This document shows, one piece after another, positions 33,988-43,068 of a stretch of DNA of 51,994 bases (positions are counted from its first letter, which is position 1; the number at the start of each line of letters is the position of its first letter). This stretch comes from Desulfovibrio sp. (lineage in GTDB: Bacteria > Desulfobacterota > Desulfovibrionia > Desulfovibrionales > Desulfovibrionaceae). The notes beneath the pieces were generated by a model. That model made no database searches. It saw only the letters and a program-made list of their open reading frames with translations, and was not told where the DNA came from. A program made the position numbers and the translations under genes. The stretch lies in assembly GCA_031280915.1 (NCBI GenBank), contig JAITGC010000088.1, positions 1 through 51,994 on the forward strand, given 5' to 3'.

Positions 33988-35391
33988 TCAATGTTCGCGG
34001 ACGTTTTTCAAGCGTTTACTGATCGCTGATTGGGAAACCCCCAACATCCTGGCGGCCAGGGTTTGCTTGCCGCCGGCACGCAGCATGACTTCATTGAGAA
34101 GCATTTCTTCCGCCTGCGCAAAGGTGGGAAGCCATTTGCATTCCGCAAAAGGATTGTGTGACGAAATGGGAAGCGCAACGCAACCAACCCCCATGTGCCG
34201 ACGGAAACTGTCAAGGCTCAATGTTGTTCCCTGATGAAGGCTCATTGCATTGTACACCATGGCCTGAAGCTCACGCACATTGCCGGGAAAAGGATGGGAC
34301 AACAGCAGAGGAACAATATCCGGAGGACAATCCGGAATTGCTGTTTTCGTGACCTGAGCCGCCTCGGCAAGACAATGCCGAAACAAAGGCTCTATGTCTT
34401 CCGGACGTTCGCGTAATGGAGGAACATGCACATGATGCATGCACAGGCGATAATAGAGATCGCGTCGAAAAAGCCCGGCCTGCTCTCTGGCCGCTAAGTC
34501 CGCGTGAGTGGCGGCGATGACTCTGGCCCGCAAGTGCTTCGGTCGGTCGCTGCCGAGGGGATAATATTCTCTTTCCTGCAACAGACGCAGCAGCTTGATT
34601 TGCGAGGAGATGGAAAGATCACCTATTTCATCGAGAAACAGCGTGCCTTCGGCCGCTTCTTCCGCCAATCCGGCACGCGCGCCGTCCGCACCGGTAAAAG
34701 CGCCGCGTACATGTCCGAAAAGGGTGTCCGTGAATACGGTATCGTCAAGGCCGGCGGCGTTCAGGGCCACAAGGGGGCCACTGCGCCCACTCAGAAAATG
34801 AGCGGCCCGCACGAGACTTTCCTTGCCTACGCCGGATTCCCCGGTAATAAGCAGAGGATGGGGACTCGACGCCACAGCTTCAATATAGGAAAAAATATTA
34901 TGCATGGCCTGGCTGCGGGTACATATGCCGGCAAAGGCTTCGGGGTTCCGAACTTCGCCGGATACCAGCCTGCTGCCCACTTCGCGATTTTCCTGCTCCA
35001 ACTCACACATACGGATGGCGCGCAGAATACCGCCGACAAGCCTTTCCTCGTCATCGGTCTTGACATAATAGTCGAAAGCTCCCTGCTTGATGCAGCGTAC
35101 CGCCGCCTGCAATTGATTCTGACCGCTGATGACGATGCAGGTCACTTGCGGATGTCGTTCCGCAATGCTTTGCAGCAGCTCTTCGCCGCTCAGGTACGGC
35201 ATGGTCAAATCCAGCAGCACCAATCCGATGCCGCCCTTTTCCAAAATAGCGAGCGCTTCGCGGCTGTCTCGGCAGAGGCGGACGTTGCTGATGCCCGCGG
35301 CAAGCTCCAGCCTGAGCGCCAGAGAGGCAAGCCAGTCATCCTCGTCGTCAATAAGCAAAATGGTGAAAGAAGGATGAAGAGCCTTACTCAT
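33988..35391 (-). CDS. Sigma-54-dependent response regulator (NtrC family)
   Basis: Transcription activator of a two-component system, 467 residues from ATG 35391. The receiver domain has acidic IDDEDD near the N-terminus and phosphoacceptor Asp61 (LLDLTMP). The AAA+ domain has Walker A GESGVGKE (184-191), the sigma-54 contact loop GAFTGA (230-235) and GTLFLDEIGDL. The C-terminal Fis-type helix-turn-helix (LAARMLGVSQSAISKRLKN) binds DNA. Its ATG overlaps the kinase stop (ATGA), so the pair is cotranslated. The GAFTGA loop is intact, so it should activate RpoN promoters; targets are not known. Confidence 0.95.
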   Translation of the reverse strand: MSKALHPSFTILLIDDEDDWLASLALRLELAAGISNVRLCRDSREALAILEKGGIGLVLLDLTMPYLSGEELLQSIAERHPQVTCIVISGQNQLQAAVRCIKQGAFDYYVKTDDEERLVGGILRAIRMCELEQENREVGSRLVSGEVRNPEAFAGICTRSQAMHNIFSYIEAVASSPHPLLITGESGVGKESLVRAAHFLSGRSGPLVALNAAGLDDTVFTDTLFGHVRGAFTGADGARAGLAEEAAEGTLFLDEIGDLSISSQIKLLRLLQEREYYPLGSDRPKHLRARVIAATHADLAAREQAGLFRRDLYYRLCMHHVHVPPLRERPEDIEPLFRHCLAEAAQVTKTAIPDCPPDIVPLLLSHPFPGNVRELQAMVYNAMSLHQGTTLSLDSFRRHMGVGCVALPISSHNPFAECKWLPTFAQAEEMLLNEVMLRAGGKQTLAARMLGVSQSAISKRLKNVREH

Positions 35392-37106
35392 GCGCTGCCT
35401 TGGCGGACGGGAAGAATGCAACGCGCTGTGGTGCCCTGTCCCGGTGTTGAAATGAATTGCAGAAAGCCGCCATGTTCCTCGACTATGCCCGCTGACACGG
35501 AAAGCCCAAGTCCTGTGCCTCCATTTGCGCGTTTGGTGGTGAAAAAAGGCTCCGTCAGCCGCGCCATATCCTCTGGAGCTATGCCCTGGCCGTTGTCTTG
35601 AACGCTGAGAATAACAGCGTCGGAAAGAGCGTCATAGTCTGTGCCGACCGCGATGCTTTCCCACGGCCCGCGGAGCGCCTGGCAGGCATTCAGTATCAAA
35701 TTCACTATCACATGTTCAAGCCGGTGGCTATTTCCTCGAAGAGAGGGCAACCCCTCGGCGTAATGCACCGAAAAATACTTCGTGGCCTTATGTACGCTTG
35801 TTTCCAGAAGGCGAAGACTCTTGGCCAGCACCTCATTGAGGTCAACTTCATCCCGTTCGGCGGGGCTGTTGATGCGTGAAAAATCCTTCAGATCCTCGAC
35901 AATGCGTTTGATACGGCGGGCGCTCTCCTCCATGGAATCCAATATACGCGGCAGGTGCTCGCGCATGCGCAGATAGCTGCCGCCACCAATCGCGAAGTCC
36001 CCCTTACCCGCGTGCACTTCCTCCAGAACGCGCATGGCTTCGTCGTTCACCTGGCGCAATGTCGGTATGTTCAGAAGAATGAGACCGTTAGGATTGTTTA
36101 TTTCATGGGCCACGCCGGATACCAACACTCCCAGTGCGGCCATTTTGTCGGCTTGCACAAGCCGCTGCTGATTTTGCCGTAACTCCTCCAATGCCTGCGT
36201 GAGCGATCGCGTACGCTGTTCCACAAGCCGCTTCAAAGAGCGTGACCAGAGGGTTATGCCGCCGAGCAAAAGAAGCAGAGGGACAAGGATGAATAAGGCG
36301 TATCTGAGCACGACAAGGCGGCTGATGCCCTGACTGTCCATCACCCCAAACCATTTTTGCCGTATTTCCTGATACTTCCCGGAAAGCTTCACCAAAGCCA
36401 ACCCTTCATTGAATACGGCCAAAGTGCCTTCCTCGCCGCGCCGCGTCGCAAAGCCATACCCCTGCGAAGTGACGTTACGGATTACAACCGTGAGATTGTC
36501 CAGATGTTCCCCGGCAATGGTGGAAAGACCGGGCAAAAGGGCCACAATGGCGTAATCGCCCGCTCCAGACGCAAGCCGGCGCAATCCGTCCGTGGGCGTA
36601 TCGGAAAAAAGCAATTCCATCTCCAGCCCCAAGTCGGTAAGAATATCATGAATGCTGCCGCCATGATGAATGATGACTTTCTTGCCCATGAGATCTTCCA
36701 GAGAGCTTATTTCCGGGGCGCCTTTACGGGCAAAGACAGCATGACTGATAATGGCGGCCGGCGGGCTGAGTTCAGCGTCGCGCAGCCATTTTTTTGAGGA
36801 AGGTATGCGTTGCAGGGCGTCCACCGTGCCGGCCATCAGGGCTTCGTGGAGCCAAGCCCAATCCAGCAGCAAAAATTCCATTTCCACGCCTGTAGCTTCC
36901 CCAATCGCACGCGTCAGGTCAACAAAAAAACCGGCCGCATTTCCTTGTGCATCAATAAATTCATAAGGCGGATAGTTTCTGTCCCCGCCCACCACAATCC
37001 GGCGCTTCCCCGCGGCATGCGCCTGAAAAGGAACGGTAAACATCAGGAAAAGCAACATGCCGCAGAGGCAGCACATAATCAATCGAAATACGTGGACACG
37101 ACTCAT
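35388..37106 (-). CDS. Sensor histidine kinase with periplasmic solute-binding domain
   Basis: 572 residues from ATG 37106, with GAGG upstream. Layout: signal peptide/first membrane segment (about 7-31); family-3 solute-binding domain (about 35-260; VGGDRNYPPYEFIDAQGNAAGFFVDLTRAIG); second membrane helix (about 265-290); coiled coil; HisKA with phosphoacceptor His334 in GVAHEINNPNG; HATPase with DNGQGIAPEDMARL, FFTTKRANGGTGLGLSVS. The domain resembles amino acid or organic-acid sensors. It is the first gene of a pair with the response regulator. A longer reading frame upstream is just the translation of dispersed repeat copy B. Confidence 0.95.
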   Translation of the reverse strand: MSRVHVFRLIMCCLCGMLLFLMFTVPFQAHAAGKRRIVVGGDRNYPPYEFIDAQGNAAGFFVDLTRAIGEATGVEMEFLLLDWAWLHEALMAGTVDALQRIPSSKKWLRDAELSPPAAIISHAVFARKGAPEISSLEDLMGKKVIIHHGGSIHDILTDLGLEMELLFSDTPTDGLRRLASGAGDYAIVALLPGLSTIAGEHLDNLTVVIRNVTSQGYGFATRRGEEGTLAVFNEGLALVKLSGKYQEIRQKWFGVMDSQGISRLVVLRYALFILVPLLLLLGGITLWSRSLKRLVEQRTRSLTQALEELRQNQQRLVQADKMAALGVLVSGVAHEINNPNGLILLNIPTLRQVNDEAMRVLEEVHAGKGDFAIGGGSYLRMREHLPRILDSMEESARRIKRIVEDLKDFSRINSPAERDEVDLNEVLAKSLRLLETSVHKATKYFSVHYAEGLPSLRGNSHRLEHVIVNLILNACQALRGPWESIAVGTDYDALSDAVILSVQDNGQGIAPEDMARLTEPFFTTKRANGGTGLGLSVSAGIVEEHGGFLQFISTPGQGTTARCILPVRQGSA

Positions 37107-37228
37107 AAGGAGCCTCGCTTCCGGCTGAAATCCGCATACCCGTGGAAACGTTTTCAATGCGGGGAGGCAGGATTCATTAAATCTCCAGTTCGTTTCAACA
37201 CGTCGGTTTCGCCCAGCGGACACTCTAT

Positions 37229-37282
37229 AGGCAAAATGTGCTTTCGCAGTTAAGCGCCGCAGCAAGTGCTGAAGTTAAGATG
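37229..37282 (-). repeat. Dispersed 54-bp repeat, copy B
   Basis: Inverted copy of 8019-8072, gapless, about 46 of 54 positions identical. Its translation produces the spurious N-terminus MLRRLTAKAHFAY before the kinase gene, matching MLRRLMAKANFAY from copy A. Confidence 0.75.
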
Positions 37283-37307
37283 TCTATGACAGCCCCGCAT
37301 TTTTCTG

Positions 37308-37336
37308 TTGCCTAAGCCGGTAAGCGGGGATATAGT
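37308..37336 (+). promoter_or_regulatory. Sigma-70 promoter of the FG-GAP protein gene
   Basis: TTGCCT (37308-37313), exactly 17 bases, then TATAGT (37331-37336). Transcription would begin near 37343, about 66 bases before ATG 37409. The rest of the divergent gap 37107-37408 holds repeat copy B. Confidence 0.55.
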
Positions 37337-37408
37337 AAAAAACATCAAGGCTTGCAACCAGCCAGATTTCATTTGACGGATGCGGGTCACATTCAAGGAG
37401 CTTATGTA

Positions 37409-39091
37409 ATGAAAACCTCTCTGCGATTAGGCGTACTCATTCTTTTAACGCTTGTTTTCAATTTGCCGTCCCTGGCGGAGGCCGCCCAAAAAAACGCGGG
37501 CATTCTGCTGTTCAATGTTAATGCTCCGCAAAGTCATGCCTATCTTGCCAAGGCATTGCCGGCCACCATACAAGGACGCCTCAATAAACCCGGAATGCTG
37601 GAAGTTCGCCAACTGCAGAGCAAGGCGGCTTCCCAGGCCGAAGCGCGCAAGGCGGCTGATGCCCAAAACATGGAGTATGCCGTCTGGGGTACAGTCAATG
37701 TTTTGAACAACGACTGCACCGTGACCGTCAACAGTGTGGACAAAGCCGGCAAAACCTGGAGCAGGACGGCCCAGGGGCCATTAAGCTCCCTGACCGCCAC
37801 CGTGCAGAATATCACCGCCGCAATGGGCCGCGAAGTCTTCAATATGCCTGTTGCTGGCCCCGGATATGGGACGGCCTCAGGCGGAAGCCAACCGGTCAAC
37901 CGCATGAATTCGGATATTGTGGTCAATGAAACCGGCCAGCAGCAGGTATACCTGAATCCGCAGTTCCGTTATCAGGGCGCGGGGACAGAGGACGGTTCAC
38001 GCCTGCGCAGCCAACGCCTCAAAGAGAAAATGGTGGATATGGCTGTGGGTGATTTCAATGGGGACGGCAAGAATGAAATCGCCGTGATCTCCGACCACAA
38101 ACTTTCCATCTTTTCCTGGGAAGCGGACGGCAAACTCAAACCTCTCGGCGAAACTACCGTTTCCCAAAGTAATCTCAATTTTTCCATGCGTGCCATAGAC
38201 CTGAACCGAAATGGCGCAAAGGAACTTGTGGTCGCCACATACGACACGGAATCCAACCGGCCGCACAGCTATTTTTTCAGCTTCAAGGGAAACAAATTCA
38301 CACAATTCGCCGAACGCTGCCCCTATTTTGTGAGCGTTGTCAGTACGCCTCCTCATTTTACGCCAATTTTGGTGGGACAAGGCTGGGATTCCATCAAGCT
38401 CTTTGCGCCCGGCGTGCGTGAAATGGTGAAAAATGACGGCAAGTATGCCTTGGGGAGGCGGCTTGACCTGCCGGAAGGAGCCAATGCCTTCAACATTTCC
38501 TGGATTCCCGGCGGCAAGGAGAATAAAAGCCCGCAACTCGTCATGATAACAGACGATGAACGGCTGAAAATTTTCCAGGGGAGCGGCAATACGCTCATAC
38601 ACACCACCACCGAACGCTTTTCCGGTTCAGCGACGGGCATGGAATTCTACAAGACAATGCCGGGCATGGGGATAGACCGCTCCGCTCAACTACCAGGCAA
38701 ATACTATGCGCCGATGCGCATGGTCGCCGTCGATTTGGGTCATACCGGAGAGTATGTAATGCTGCTCAATAAGCCCATATCCACCGCATCGCAGATATTT
38801 GACCGCTACCGTTACTTCCCCATGGGAGAAATTCATGCGATGTACTGGGATGGCGTCGGGCTTGGCCTCAAGTGGAAAACCCGGCGGATTCGCGGCTCGG
38901 TTGCGCAAGTCGATTTGGCTGACGCGAACAACGACGGAGTTCTGGATCTCGTCGTGGGCGTCAACACATCACCCGACCTCGGCATCGGCAGCCGCCAAAG
39001 CATGATTATGGCCTATCCTCTTGACCTTTCGCAGACCAACCCCAATACGCCCGCTGACCTGAGCGATTTTGAAGTGTCGCCCAATCCGTAA
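37409..39091 (+). CDS. Exported protein with TolB-N-like domain and FG-GAP/VCBS repeats
   Basis: 560 residues from ATG 37409, AAGGAG eight bases upstream. A signal peptide ends near AEAA (about residues 1-27). Residues about 30-150 resemble the TolB N-terminal/FlgO-like alpha-beta domain (ILLFNVNAPQSHAYLAKALPATIQ, WGTVNVLN). The rest forms a beta-propeller with calcium-binding FG-GAP motifs: GDFNGDGKNEIAV, DLNRNGAKELVVA and DANNDGVLDLVVG. It is probably periplasmic or outer-membrane associated, with a scaffolding or binding role. It is divergent from the sensor kinase and may be functionally linked. Confidence 0.75.
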   Translation: MKTSLRLGVLILLTLVFNLPSLAEAAQKNAGILLFNVNAPQSHAYLAKALPATIQGRLNKPGMLEVRQLQSKAASQAEARKAADAQNMEYAVWGTVNVLNNDCTVTVNSVDKAGKTWSRTAQGPLSSLTATVQNITAAMGREVFNMPVAGPGYGTASGGSQPVNRMNSDIVVNETGQQQVYLNPQFRYQGAGTEDGSRLRSQRLKEKMVDMAVGDFNGDGKNEIAVISDHKLSIFSWEADGKLKPLGETTVSQSNLNFSMRAIDLNRNGAKELVVATYDTESNRPHSYFFSFKGNKFTQFAERCPYFVSVVSTPPHFTPILVGQGWDSIKLFAPGVREMVKNDGKYALGRRLDLPEGANAFNISWIPGGKENKSPQLVMITDDERLKIFQGSGNTLIHTTTERFSGSATGMEFYKTMPGMGIDRSAQLPGKYYAPMRMVAVDLGHTGEYVMLLNKPISTASQIFDRYRYFPMGEIHAMYWDGVGLGLKWKTRRIRGSVAQVDLADANNDGVLDLVVGVNTSPDLGIGSRQSMIMAYPLDLSQTNPNTPADLSDFEVSPNP

Positions 39092-39160
39092 TTTTTCCGC
39101 ATCGCCCATGTGGCGATGCGGAAAATGCATTCAGGCTTAAAAGGAATACGGGAGAATATT

Positions 39161-40453
39161 GTGCGCATCCTTGTGATAGGCTCCGGCGGGCGGGAGCACG
39201 CCCTTGTGTGGAAACTCAAACAGAGTCCTCTGGTGGACAAAATCTTCGCCGCGCCCGGCAATGGCGGCACAAAACGCGAAGGCGCGATAAACGCCATGAC
39301 GCCTGCGGACGACCTCGACGGCCTTGTGTCCTTGGCGCGAAGAGAAAAAATTGATCTTGTCGTTCCCGGCCCGGAATTACCGCTGACACTAGGCATTATC
39401 GACAGGTTGCGCCAGGCCGGCATCGCCGCCTTCGGCCCGGATGCCTATTGTGCGCAACTGGAAGGCAGCAAGGCATTCGCCAAAAGCATCATGGCGAAAG
39501 CAGGAGTGCCCACGGCAAAATACGCTGTCTTCAACGATGTGGAAGCCGCAAAAAATCATATTGTCAAATTCGGTGCGCCCGTTGTGGTCAAAGCAGATGG
39601 CCTCGCAGCGGGAAAGGGCGTTATCGCGGCAAAAGACTCCCGTGAGGCCTTGCAGGCCGTGGAGGATATCATGGCTGCCCGCGCCTTTGGGGCGGCTGGA
39701 GACAAAGTGATTCTGGAAGAATTTCTGCAAGGGGAAGAAGTTTCTCTGCTGTGTTTCTGTGACGGGGAACACGCCGTGCCTCTGCCCTCGGCGCAAGACC
39801 ACAAAGCGGCCTATGACAATGATCAAGGGCCGAATACTGGCGGCATGGGGGCATACAGTCCCGCGCCCATGCTCAGGGCCACCGATGCCGGGAAGATGGT
39901 TGACATGACCGTACGGCCGGTGCTCAAAGAACTGGCGGCTTCAGGCCATCCCTTTACAGGTGTGATTTATGCCGGCCTTATGCTCACATCTGACGGCCCT
40001 CGCGTCCTGGAATACAACACCCGTTTCGGCGATCCGGAATGCCAACCGCTGCTCATGAGACTGGGGGGGGATCTGGCCCAGATCATGCTGGATTGCATAA
40101 ACGGTGGACTTGACCCGGTGAACATCCAATGGAGCAAACAAACCGCTCTGGGCATTGTTTTGGCTGCCAAAGGCTACCCGCATGCCTGCGCCAAAGGGCA
40201 GGTAATCAAGGGCATTGAAGACGCGGAAAACATTCCTGGCGTTAAAGTCTTTCACAGCGGTACCGCCGTCAAGGATAACGTGCTGGTCTCCAGCGGCGGA
40301 CGGGTGTTGTGCGTCACGGCTCTCGGAGATGACCTCGCCAAAGCGCAGTCCACCGCCTATACGGCCCTGGAAAAGATCCAGATGAAAAATTCATTTTACC
40401 GCCGGGATATTGGAAACAAAGGCATACGGCGTCTGGCCGCCGCATTGGAATGA
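39161..40453 (+). CDS. purD: Phosphoribosylamine--glycine ligase
   Basis: GAR synthetase, second step of purine synthesis. An ATP-grasp enzyme of 430 residues: N-terminal ILVIGSGGREHAL, glycine-rich KADGLAAGKGV, GPNTGGMGAYSPAP and EYNTRFGDPECQP. The start is GTG 39161 with GGAG at the right distance. It is 52 bases upstream of purE. Confidence 0.96.
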   Translation: MRILVIGSGGREHALVWKLKQSPLVDKIFAAPGNGGTKREGAINAMTPADDLDGLVSLARREKIDLVVPGPELPLTLGIIDRLRQAGIAAFGPDAYCAQLEGSKAFAKSIMAKAGVPTAKYAVFNDVEAAKNHIVKFGAPVVVKADGLAAGKGVIAAKDSREALQAVEDIMAARAFGAAGDKVILEEFLQGEEVSLLCFCDGEHAVPLPSAQDHKAAYDNDQGPNTGGMGAYSPAPMLRATDAGKMVDMTVRPVLKELAASGHPFTGVIYAGLMLTSDGPRVLEYNTRFGDPECQPLLMRLGGDLAQIMLDCINGGLDPVNIQWSKQTALGIVLAAKGYPHACAKGQVIKGIEDAENIPGVKVFHSGTAVKDNVLVSSGGRVLCVTALGDDLAKAQSTAYTALEKIQMKNSFYRRDIGNKGIRRLAAALE

Positions 40454-40505
40454 CCTCCACGGCTCTCCGTGCGCCGTCGTTGAACTTTGCCCTTGTGGGG
40501 AATTT

Positions 40506-41009
40506 ATGAACCGGGTTGTTATTCTTATGGGTTCAAAATCCGATGAGGAAAAAGTTTCGCCGTGCGCCGAAATTCTGCAAAAGCTCGGCATCCCTTTCGT
40601 CATGACGGTAAGCTCGGCGCACCGTACGCCGGAACGCACACGCGACATAGTAAACGCGCAGGAAAAAAACGGGGCGCAGGTATTTATTTGCGCCGCCGGC
40701 ATGGCCGCCCATCTGGCGGGGGCGGTGGCCGCTCTCACTACCAAACCTGTAATAGGCATCCCCGTGTCCTCCGGCTGGCTTGCCGGCATGGACGCCCTCT
40801 TTTCCACCGTGCAGATGCCGCCGGGATTTCCCGTCGCCACTGTGGCCCTGGACAAGGCGGGCGCGCGTAACGCCGCTTGGCTGGCCGCGCAGATATTGGC
40901 CCTTTCCGACCCTGCTCTGCGAGACAAAATCGAAGCTGCCCGCACGACAATGCGTGAAGAAGTCGATAGCGCGGGTGAAGAAATCCAAAAAAAATACGCT
41001 GAAATATAA
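40506..41009 (+). CDS. purE: N5-carboxyaminoimidazole ribonucleotide mutase
   Basis: Class I PurE, 167 residues from ATG 40506, GGGGA upstream. Family motifs ILMGSKSDEE, SSAHRTPERT and CAAGMAAHLAG are intact. It interconverts N5-CAIR and CAIR in purine synthesis, cotranscribed with purD. Confidence 0.96.
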   Translation: MNRVVILMGSKSDEEKVSPCAEILQKLGIPFVMTVSSAHRTPERTRDIVNAQEKNGAQVFICAAGMAAHLAGAVAALTTKPVIGIPVSSGWLAGMDALFSTVQMPPGFPVATVALDKAGARNAAWLAAQILALSDPALRDKIEAARTTMREEVDSAGEEIQKKYAEI

Positions 41010-41126
41010 AACTCCCCGATGCCTGCCTTGCGGGAGCGACAAACATTATCTCGCGCACGGCGAAAAATGCACGGCGCGGTAAGCCAGCCATGTTAAACCG
41101 CCCTACAGAGAAAATGCCGCGCTCAG

Positions 41127-41690
41127 TTACGCGTTCATCCCCTTCCATCGCGTGAAAAGACTGTTGTCAATCCCCATGCTGTCCAGAATGCGGCCGACCA
41201 TCATGGACACTAAATCATCAATGGTCTTGGGCTGGTGATAGAATCCAGGGCTCGCCGACATGATGCCCACGCCGATGCGTGACAGTTTGAGCATGTTTTC
41301 CAGGTGGATGGAGTTGAATGGCGTCTCACGCACTACGAGCACCAAATTTTTCCGTTCTTTTATAATAACGTCAGCCGCGCGGCAAAGCAAATTCCCGGCA
41401 AGGCCATTCGATATGGCTCCGAGTGTTCGCATGCTGCACGGGACCACGCACATGACGTCAGCCCGAAAAGAACCGCTGGCGATGGGCGATGTGATGTCCT
41501 CAATCGGGTACAGAGCCGTGACTAATGGACGAATGTCCATTTCCCTTGCAGCACACTCGTGGAGCAGTACCTTCCAGCCGTACTCGCTGACAGTGCAATG
41601 CACCTCATACTTGAGTTCTTTCAATACCCTCAGGAGAGCCAACCCGTAAACGACGCCGCTCGCACCGGTAATGCCGATTATGATCCGCAT
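41127..41690 (-). CDS. ubiX: UbiX-type flavin prenyltransferase
   Basis: Makes prenylated FMN, the cofactor of UbiD decarboxylases, from FMN and a dimethylallyl phosphate. 187 residues from ATG 41690 with AGGAGG upstream. The flavin loop GITGASGVVYG, VVPCSMRTLGAISNG and the C-terminal SASPGFYHQPKTIDDLVSMMVGRILD are typical. It is last in the catabolic cluster, so UbiX, the carrier and UbiD are cotranscribed. No second ubiX is visible in the window. Confidence 0.93.
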   Translation of the reverse strand: MRIIIGITGASGVVYGLALLRVLKELKYEVHCTVSEYGWKVLLHECAAREMDIRPLVTALYPIEDITSPIASGSFRADVMCVVPCSMRTLGAISNGLAGNLLCRAADVIIKERKNLVLVVRETPFNSIHLENMLKLSRIGVGIMSASPGFYHQPKTIDDLVSMMVGRILDSMGIDNSLFTRWKGMNA

Positions 41691-41752
41691 AATCCTCCTA
41701 TGTTCGTTGCAAACCCAAGCACGCTCCACACAAAAAAACCGGCTTGGGAAGT

Positions 41753-43015
41753 TTATCTGAAAAATCCCAAAATAGAAACAATGTACGCGAATCCAACAAG
41801 AACGAGTGCGCCGATTATGGCATATATCTGCTGAGGAACAAAGTATTTTGTGGCTTGCTCGTCGCCAACCTGTTGACTCAAATTTTGCATGATCAACGCA
41901 CCGCAACTGGACAACGGCCCTATGCATGAAGCAAAGGCGCCAGCCGAGGTCGCAGCGATGGCCAGATCCACGGAAGCTGCGGGGATATTCTGGACTATAC
42001 CCGGTATGGTCGGAACTAAAGTCAGGACGCAAACGCGTGAAAGCGTGAAAAGCGACATCACGCTGCTGGACAGGCTCATAAGCGGAGCCACAGTGTCCGC
42101 GACCATTACGGAAGACAAAGCCGAACTGACGATCGCAAAACCTCCCAATTTTGAGATAAGATTCACCAACATGCCGACACCACAGACCAAGAGCAGCACT
42201 GGCAGGGAAACTCCCTTGATTGCGGCGTCACATTTGCAACATCCAAGCAAGACGCAGGCTACAGCCATCATGATGCCGGCGACGCCCACATCAAATCTTA
42301 AAAATACCACTAGAAGCAATACGCCGACGATACCCAACAAAGAAATGAGCTGTTGATTGGTGAAGGCTGGAAGTTCGCCAAGAACATCTTCGCCTTTAAC
42401 CGAACCCTTGGCCTTATGCCCACCCATCAGGAAATAGATTACAGCAAAACTGATGGAAAAACCTATGATGCAGTAAATATAGATGGGCATCAATTCCACA
42501 CTGTTGTATCCGGCCGCATTAGCGGCCGCCACAATGTTGGTGGTATATTCATTGATGGGACTGTAGCAGCCGACTGCGATACCATAGCCGCCGGCGATGC
42601 CGTGCAAAAGTGGATTGCCGTCTGAAGACAGGGCCAGGGAGATGCCGATGCCACTGAGGATCGCCATGCCCGCCAGACTGTTAATGCCCACGGATCCCAG
42701 CAGGATGCCCACATAAAATATGGCGAAAGGCAGTATTTTTGAATTCTTGCCGGTTACCGCAAGTATCTTTTTAGCCAGAAGCTCAAGCGCACCATTGTGC
42801 TGCACGACGCTGAAAAACAGCAATATTCCGAAAATGCGCACAAAAAGCACTGTTGGAAACATTTGCATAATGGCGACGCTTTTCATGCCTGCGTAGCTTC
42901 CCAGCAGGTAGCATATAAATATGGCTAATATTCCAAGGTTCAAGGGGTTTCTTTTGAAGGCCCCAACAACAAAAAGGAAGAACAGAGAGAGAATGGATAG
43001 CAGGGCAATATTCAT
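41753..43015 (-). CDS. MatC-like dicarboxylate carrier
   Basis: A membrane transporter of 420 residues with about 10-12 hydrophobic helices. The N-terminus and AGMKSVAIMQMFPTVLFVRIFGILLFFSVVQHNGALELLAKKI match the MatC N-terminal pattern of the ion-transporter superfamily, whose members move dicarboxylates such as malonate. It sits between ubiD and ubiX, so it probably imports the pathway's carboxylated substrate. The exact substrate is inference. Confidence 0.8.
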   Translation of the reverse strand: MNIALLSILSLFFLFVVGAFKRNPLNLGILAIFICYLLGSYAGMKSVAIMQMFPTVLFVRIFGILLFFSVVQHNGALELLAKKILAVTGKNSKILPFAIFYVGILLGSVGINSLAGMAILSGIGISLALSSDGNPLLHGIAGGYGIAVGCYSPINEYTTNIVAAANAAGYNSVELMPIYIYCIIGFSISFAVIYFLMGGHKAKGSVKGEDVLGELPAFTNQQLISLLGIVGVLLLVVFLRFDVGVAGIMMAVACVLLGCCKCDAAIKGVSLPVLLLVCGVGMLVNLISKLGGFAIVSSALSSVMVADTVAPLMSLSSSVMSLFTLSRVCVLTLVPTIPGIVQNIPAASVDLAIAATSAGAFASCIGPLSSCGALIMQNLSQQVGDEQATKYFVPQQIYAIIGALVLVGFAYIVSILGFFR

Positions 43016-43068
43016 TTTCTGAGCCTCGCTTGTGTTTTCTATGTGGCAATGATGACGGTAACCTTGAA

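Noticed and set aside
37107..37265. N-terminal extension of the histidine kinase
   Set aside because: It is a translation of the dispersed repeat; the signal peptide start at 37106 has a ribosome binding site.
40986..41082. Short plus-strand frame with CLPCG...C, resembling a zinc knuckle
   Set aside because: It overlaps the end of purE in another frame and has no start or ribosome binding site outside purE.
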